Assembly: GCA_000711775.1 (NCBI GenBank)
Contig: ARYC01017223.1
Span: 62,001 to 126,000 of the forward strand
Source: Oxytricha trifallax
Lineage: Eukaryota > Ciliophora > Spirotrichea > Sporadotrichida > Oxytrichidae
Reading direction: 5' to 3'
DNA: 64,000 bases
Part shown: positions 59,190 through 64,000 of the stretch, one piece after another
Position numbering within the stretch: position 1 is the stretch's first letter
Layout of the letters: every line of letters begins with the position of its first letter
Translations under genes and position numbers: made by a program
Notes under the pieces: model-generated
Seen by the model: the letters and a program-made list of their open reading frames with translations, nothing else
Told to the model about the DNA's origin: nothing
Database searches by the model: none

Positions 59190-59971
59190 GAATAATTAGT
59201 CATAATTTTTAGGTTTTAATTCTCGCTCTTTCGACCTGGCTACTAATTCGTCCTCAGTCATGTGTGGAATAATATCTATTGGGAAATCTTTCACAAATTT
59301 GTACATATCTCTGATAAAAACATATTGCAATATTTGAATCTTAATATGTGTAAACATATAATTATTAATACAACATAATATATATAATTGAACATAAGAA
59401 TGAATTTATATATAAAATTAAATATAATTCTTTTTCTTTTTATTAGGGTAAATATACAAAACATCTGCAAGGGAACTATATGAATAATTAATATCAAATT
59501 TTTACTTGCCCTGAATTATTCCATCCAGAAGATAGTTCACAAGAACTTAAAGGCTAATTTTTTAACAGATTTTATATCATTTTTTGGTTCGCTTCTATCC
59601 CCATAATTTCTAGGTATTGTAAAATATAATTATTTTACTATTCTTTATTTAAGTACAATTTAAAATTATAATTTCTATAATTTGACTTAAATTCTTCAAA
59701 ATCTCTTATAAAATAAATTATTATTGTAATTATTTCTCTAATTTAATACTTTTTATTCACAGTAATATACATATAATCCAAATATATTATTGATAAACTC
59801 CTCATTAAGCTCTTATGGTTTGCCGTTGGTTGAGTTTTTAAGTGAAATCGCTATACATATTTCATCAGGGTTGCCTCCCATTCCCATAGAGTCTTTTTTG
59901 TAGGATTTCATGCCGCCAACTTTGAAGGACGTATTCTTTTTCTGAAATTCCTCAAATAATCTTGTTCCCAT
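59190..59971 (-). CDS. Small interrupted minus-strand gene, uncharacterised
   Basis: ATG at 59971: MGTRLFEEFQKKNTSFKVGG, then MKSYKKDSMGMGGNPDEICI and NGKPQELNEEFINN. After AT-rich inserts, KISLQVLVNYLLDGIIQG (about 59560-59505) and RDMYKFVKDFPIDIIPHMTE with ELVARSKERELKP (59310-59205). The Met-Gly start could allow myristoylation. The stop is not resolved; no TGA follows at once. Family not recognised. Confidence 0.55.
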
Positions 59972-60361
59972 TTATATTTATTTATAATCAGAAAATATAT
60001 AGATTTTTATTTTATAAGTCTATGAGATATTCAGTTTTATGTTTATTTCACAATAAATTAGATTATATATATAAATAGTAAAACATAGTTTCAGGAGTAT
60101 TTAGTAACATAAGGTATTTGACAAAATGAAAACTTTTCTTTGTTTAAAAATATTAAAATAATTACTTAAGGATTTATTGAAGCTATAAACTTGCTTCAAA
60201 TAATAAATCTATTCTTCTTAAAATTTCATAAAGATTATTTTATTGTGCAATTTCAGCAATTTGTTTACTTATTATATATGCTACTTGAGATATTAACTCT
60301 TGAGATTTTTTCAGTTATATATGCATTGAGAGTTGATAAAGAGTTAATGATTTTATTTCAC

Positions 60362-62792
60362 TCATTAACTGTTTTGTGTTGAAGTTATTGTGCTTTATTG
60401 TTCCTTCTATTATTGTTAAGTCCTAACTTTCTTAACTCTTTTTGAGCTTCTAACTTAGCTCCTTTGAGCTAGCTCATAAGATGGCTTTGATCCCTTGAAG
60501 AATTGCTTAAGTTTATTGAAGTTAGGGGACATCCACATAAAGAAACAAGTGGTTGACATTATCATATAAGTTATGTAAGTATACTGACCAGCTAGGAGCA
60601 TTTTAATTAATTCGAGAGCTCCGAACTATTTGGGTTCTTGATTAATGTAATTGGAATTTTCTGAGTCAGAAGAAATGTAGACAATGTTTTCTGGCTCTAA
60701 TTCATCTTCAGTCAAGGGGCTAGCAAGGTTTTATTATTATTGGTTTAGTTTCTTAGAGATAGTCTCGTCAAATAAGAGGCTTCTACCTTTGAGGGAAGGC
60801 ATTGTTTTTCCAAGATTTTAAACTTAATTTCTGAGATTCAAAACATCTTAAGGTGAAGTTAAAATTGATGAACAGCACATAATGCAAAATACCATGGCTA
60901 GGAAAAGGTACCCAGAGTTTGAAAAGCTACTTGAGTTAGACCTGCTTCTCATAAGTCTTAGGGAGTCGAGTTAGTTACCCTCACTTATTGAATCAAAATC
61001 ATCAAGAGTTTTGGTGTGATTTCTACTGGTGCTCAATAGATCATCATTCATGAGATCATCTTCAGGAATGACTTCAAGCTCTTTATTCGAATGAAGACGA
61101 GCATTAATCTTCTTGAGCAAGTTGACTTGAAACTCTTGTAAATCATTACGATTAATATTTGAGTTCATTTAGTCAAAGCCAACTAGTGAAGACTTAGCGA
61201 AGACATCTTCAAAGAAGCTAAGTTGTTTCTTAAGTAAAGAATTCTGAGCAGCAAGACCAGCGTTTTATTCGCTGAGCTCTTTGTACATTTATTCCATGTC
61301 AGATATTTTATCCTCAAGCTCGTCTTAGTAATTTCTCTTTCTCATTCTGCTTCTCACGGCACTCTCACGATTTTGCATGCGCCTATAGAATAGAAATTAG
61401 AATCATGATTTTATAAATATTTGAAAAGTTTCCTTACTTTCTAGCTCTCTTATATTCATTAGGATCGTTGAGATAGTCAAAGACTCCATTTCTATCTTCA
61501 ATCATTTATTGAAGATATTCCTTCTTCTTATTGGTTAACCTGTCAAAAGTTTAGTCATAGTCTCCTGAGTAGTCATTTGAGGATGAGAATTCGTTCTCAA
61601 ATTAGACTTTGGATTTAGCAGATTTCTTCTCATCTTTTTAGGCTTTCTTATCTGACTTAGACACGTTTTATTGTTAAGCTTTATTGATAAGGTTTAAGTT
61701 TTCTTTTTATTGATCTTTCTTTGTGATTTTTGTGGTTTAGTTACTAGACTCTTTGGCTTCCCTATAAAATTCAAACTTTAGAGATGAGTCTAGTGAATAG
61801 AGTTACTAAATATTTAGAGAGGTAGAGAAAATTCAAACTTACCTTTTCTTGACGTGTTCTTTATTTTCTTGTTTTCTTATTCTCTTATTTGATTTGGATA
61901 TGTTTTGACTTAAATCGTCAAGGCAATTAGCTTGAGATTCATTCATTAAATTATTTCCTTGTGTGGCATTATTTTGGCTCTCTTCCTCGATTGGACTAGA
62001 GACTATGGAAGATTTTCCACCGCAGGATGATTAATGTTCACTATTCGTGGTACTAGGGAGCATTAAAATTTACTTTAAAAAAACCACCTATGATAATTGA
62101 TTTATACTTTCCATTATATTACATGAAAAAGTCCACATTAATCGTAATTTCAGAGAAGTTATGTATTTATAAATGAAAGAGCATATATTGCTCTTCATTT
62201 TGCATGAAAAGTGAAGTATTTTTCAAAGAAAGCAAATGTGATATTTTTTAATGCTCTTCGAAATACTGAGTGGTATGATTCAATTTTTATTTTTTCTGAA
62301 TGGGTACTTCATAGTGCGAGTTGCCTATAATGAAACATTTAGACATCAGAAAAGAACAGGTTAGGTATAAAAATAAAGAAAATATATTGAAAATTTAATA
62401 TTACCTCTAGAAATGATAGAAGGGAGAGCGTTTTGGTCCCAGAAACCAGTGTGATGGGGGTCTGAACTTCCAGGGAAGAGCTGATTCGATGAAAAATCCA
62501 AATCTTTCTCGAAAACTTATTATTCTTAAGATTTAATTTATTTCAATTTTCATTTGTAAATTGTTCAAATTTACAAATGCAATATAGTATTACCTAATCT
62601 CTTTTGCAAATTAAATAAAAAGTTTAAATTAAAAATAATTGTTCATAATATTTTAAAATTGATCATAAATTGATAATATTACATAGAATCAAAGTCAATA
62701 TTGATTTTCTTGGGACTAAAACTTGTCTAGTTGAATACTTCAGGGGCTATGAAATCCTCTGAAAATTAAGAATCATTAAAAATATTGGACAT
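60362..62792 (-). CDS. Membrane-tethered bZIP transcription factor (ATF6/CREB3-like layout)
   Basis: The basic region and zipper are clear: RMQNRESAVRSRMRKRNYQD (the N-x7-R signature), then LEDKISDMEQMYKELSEQNA and heptads to LLKKQLSFFEDVF. Downstream are two hydrophobic segments, YLFLAMVFCIMCCSSI and a longer one near YITYMIMSTTCFFMW, followed by a basic Ser/Lys/Arg tail and TGA 60362-60364. Two GT-AG introns (about 61385-61437 and 61763-61847) are supported by exact codon joins. Upstream segments begin at ATG 62792 (MSNIFNDSQFSEDFIAPEVF) with QLFPGSSDPHHTGFWDQNAL and GNSHYEVPIQKK, probably the activation region; the join to MLPSTTNSEHQ (62063) is not proven, so 62063 is the alternative start. 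Tethered bZIPs are released by proteolysis in ER stress. Confidence 0.85.
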
Positions 62793-63339
62793 AGGTTTGA
62801 GTGTCGAAATTTGTCTAGTCAGAAAATGTATGACAAAACTTTATTAAATTATTGCTAAATATATTAATTTTTATCAATCTTTTTCATTTTATTAGGGTTT
62901 ATACAATGAAATATAATATTCACAGAGTAATATTAATAATTGAGAAGAAGGAGTCCTTAAATATTTTGAAATTGATGTTAAATTTAATTTATTGAAGCTC
63001 TTTTCATCAGAATTGAAAAGAATTACGATTCACATGCATATTTAATTGAAGAAAAAATATTAATTAGTCAATAAATGAATTTAAAAGAGATGATATTAAT
63101 CTAAATTTTCCATATTGTTATTATCTTATTTTTTCATTATTATCAAAATAGATTTTAAATGGGAAATTACAAAAATAAAATTAAAAATAAAATTAAATAT
63201 GGAATTTTTTTTAAGTATTTTTTTATTTTTATAGTATCGTTCAAATGATATTGATTTGAATTTGATATATTTTAACAGCCAATAATTTGACTCATCGATA
63301 GATCAAATTAGATTTATCATGTCTTAACTGTAGACCTTT
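62793..63339. other. AT-rich spacer with diverged copy of the inverted-repeat element arm
   Basis: Around 63156-63290 the sequence AAATGGGAAATTACAAAAAT and TAACAGCCAATAATT resembles the arm of the element at 48161-48869 (AAATGGGAAAATTCAAAAAT; TAACAGCCAGTAATT). Only one arm is recognisable. The rest of the spacer shows no feature. Confidence 0.5.
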
Positions 63340-64000
63340 TAAATTTAACTTTTTAATTTTTAAATCCTGATTAATTAATATCTCTTTATACGAAATAGCT
63401 ATGAAAAAATTTTAAAAGTATAAGATCTAGAGAAAAATTTACGACTAACTTTCATTCTTATAGTATTCACAAAATATTTTACCCCATCGAGATAAATCAA
63501 TTTTAAAAATTTATTTGCTCCAAACTTCTTCCTTTCTTATATCTTCAACCAAATTACTTGAGGACTTGGTTTAAATAAGTTTTTTGTGCATTTAATCAAG
63601 ATCTACATTTTATCATCTTTGAGTCTTTCATCAGGAAATTCATACTCATTTTTATCGTTAAAATACAAGAATTCGTATAATTTCTTTTTGACTTTCATTA
63701 AAATTGAAACATCTCGCTGAGTGATTTTTCCATAAATTTTGAGTAGGATGGAACATGTAGCTTATGTTTTGATTTACATTATTCCTGATAGAGTCAAGTC
63801 ATGAAAAAATCGCTGCCTGAGATAATTTCATTACTTTGAGGGTACTCGACCCGATTTTGATGTTTGTTACATTGTAACAAATATCACCTCTAGTAAAATA
63901 GACACAATTCCCGACACAAGCTCCGGACACAATTCCAAAGTTAGAATTCAGATCTCCTCACTTATTTATCACTCTGAGCTAAGATATACTCCTTTTTCCA
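63340..64000 (-). CDS. Partial minus-strand gene at the window edge, uncharacterised
   Basis: The minus strand reads NFGIVSGACVGNCVYFTRGD, ICYNVTNIKIGSSTLKVM (about 63950-63800), then after a frame change KIYGKITQRDVSILMKVKKK, LYEFLYFNDKNEYEFPDERL and LFKPSPQVIWLKIQERKKFG (about 63750-63520). The first part is Cys-containing and could be extracellular or membrane-associated. The 5' end is beyond the window and the 3' end is unresolved. It may be two genes. Confidence 0.45.

Noticed and set aside
63865..63890. Palindrome TTTGTTACATTGTAACAAA as a binding site or element end
   Set aside because: A short AT-rich palindrome in a probable coding region; no second copy noticed and no supporting context.

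Overview
The window reads as germline (micronuclear) DNA of a spirotrich ciliate of the Oxytricha/Stylonychia/Tetmemena type. Three things seen directly support this. (1) TAA and TAG occur throughout clearly conserved coding sequence where glutamine is expected, and TGA is the only usable stop. (2) Genes are cut into short, GC-richer coding pieces (macronuclear-destined segments, MDSs) by AT-rich inserts (internal eliminated sequences, IESs). Each insert is bounded by a short direct repeat (pointer), and keeping one copy of the repeat restores the frame. (3) Conventional short GT-AG introns are present as well. Genus and species cannot be fixed from the sequence alone.

The outstanding feature is a katanin-like AAA ATPase gene (KATNAL2 type) in three distant blocks. 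The N-terminal block (LisH and linker) is on the minus strand at 57.27-58.49 kb. The Walker A/Walker B block is on the plus strand at 14.03-14.54 kb. The C-terminal AAA block is on the plus strand at 54.97-55.65 kb. Two 13-base pointers join them in frame: AAATGTCAGATTC (14029 and, inverted, 57268) and CTAGTAGAAGAAT (14529 and 54968). About 40 kb of unrelated loci lie inside this one gene.

Layout: 0-11 kb, an ankyrin gene end (+), a possible CEP19-like gene (-), an Asn/Gln-rich gene (-) and a giant LRR-ankyrin gene (+). 11-14 kb, two small minus genes and the N-terminal part of an SF3A3/Prp9 splicing factor (+). 14-20.4 kb, the katanin middle block, a Nudix hydrolase (-), POC1 in at least ten segments (+), a second Nudix gene (-) and NDUFA5 (-). 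20.4-26.2 kb, a coiled-coil gene and a PH-domain gene (+). 27.4-41.7 kb, a run of minus-strand low-complexity, membrane and secreted proteins. 41.9-47 kb, a small minus gene, a Rab-like GTPase and a Kelch gene (+), the last enclosing a minus-strand gene. 47.8-51.7 kb, a Gln/Asn-rich gene whose first IES holds a 709-bp inverted-repeat element carrying a coding fragment. 52.5-64 kb, a Pumilio protein (+), the katanin C-terminal block, ribosomal protein eL28 (-), the katanin N-terminal block, several small genes and a membrane-tethered bZIP factor (-), ending in a partial minus gene.

Each gene would normally mature onto its own gene-sized macronuclear chromosome, so neighbours are not operons. 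POC1, the katanin-like protein and perhaps CEP19 are all basal-body/axoneme proteins. No rRNA, tRNA, CRISPR array or complete transposase gene was recognised. No telomere cap or chromosome breakage signal was identified, although a telomere-like 17-mer occurs inside three genes.
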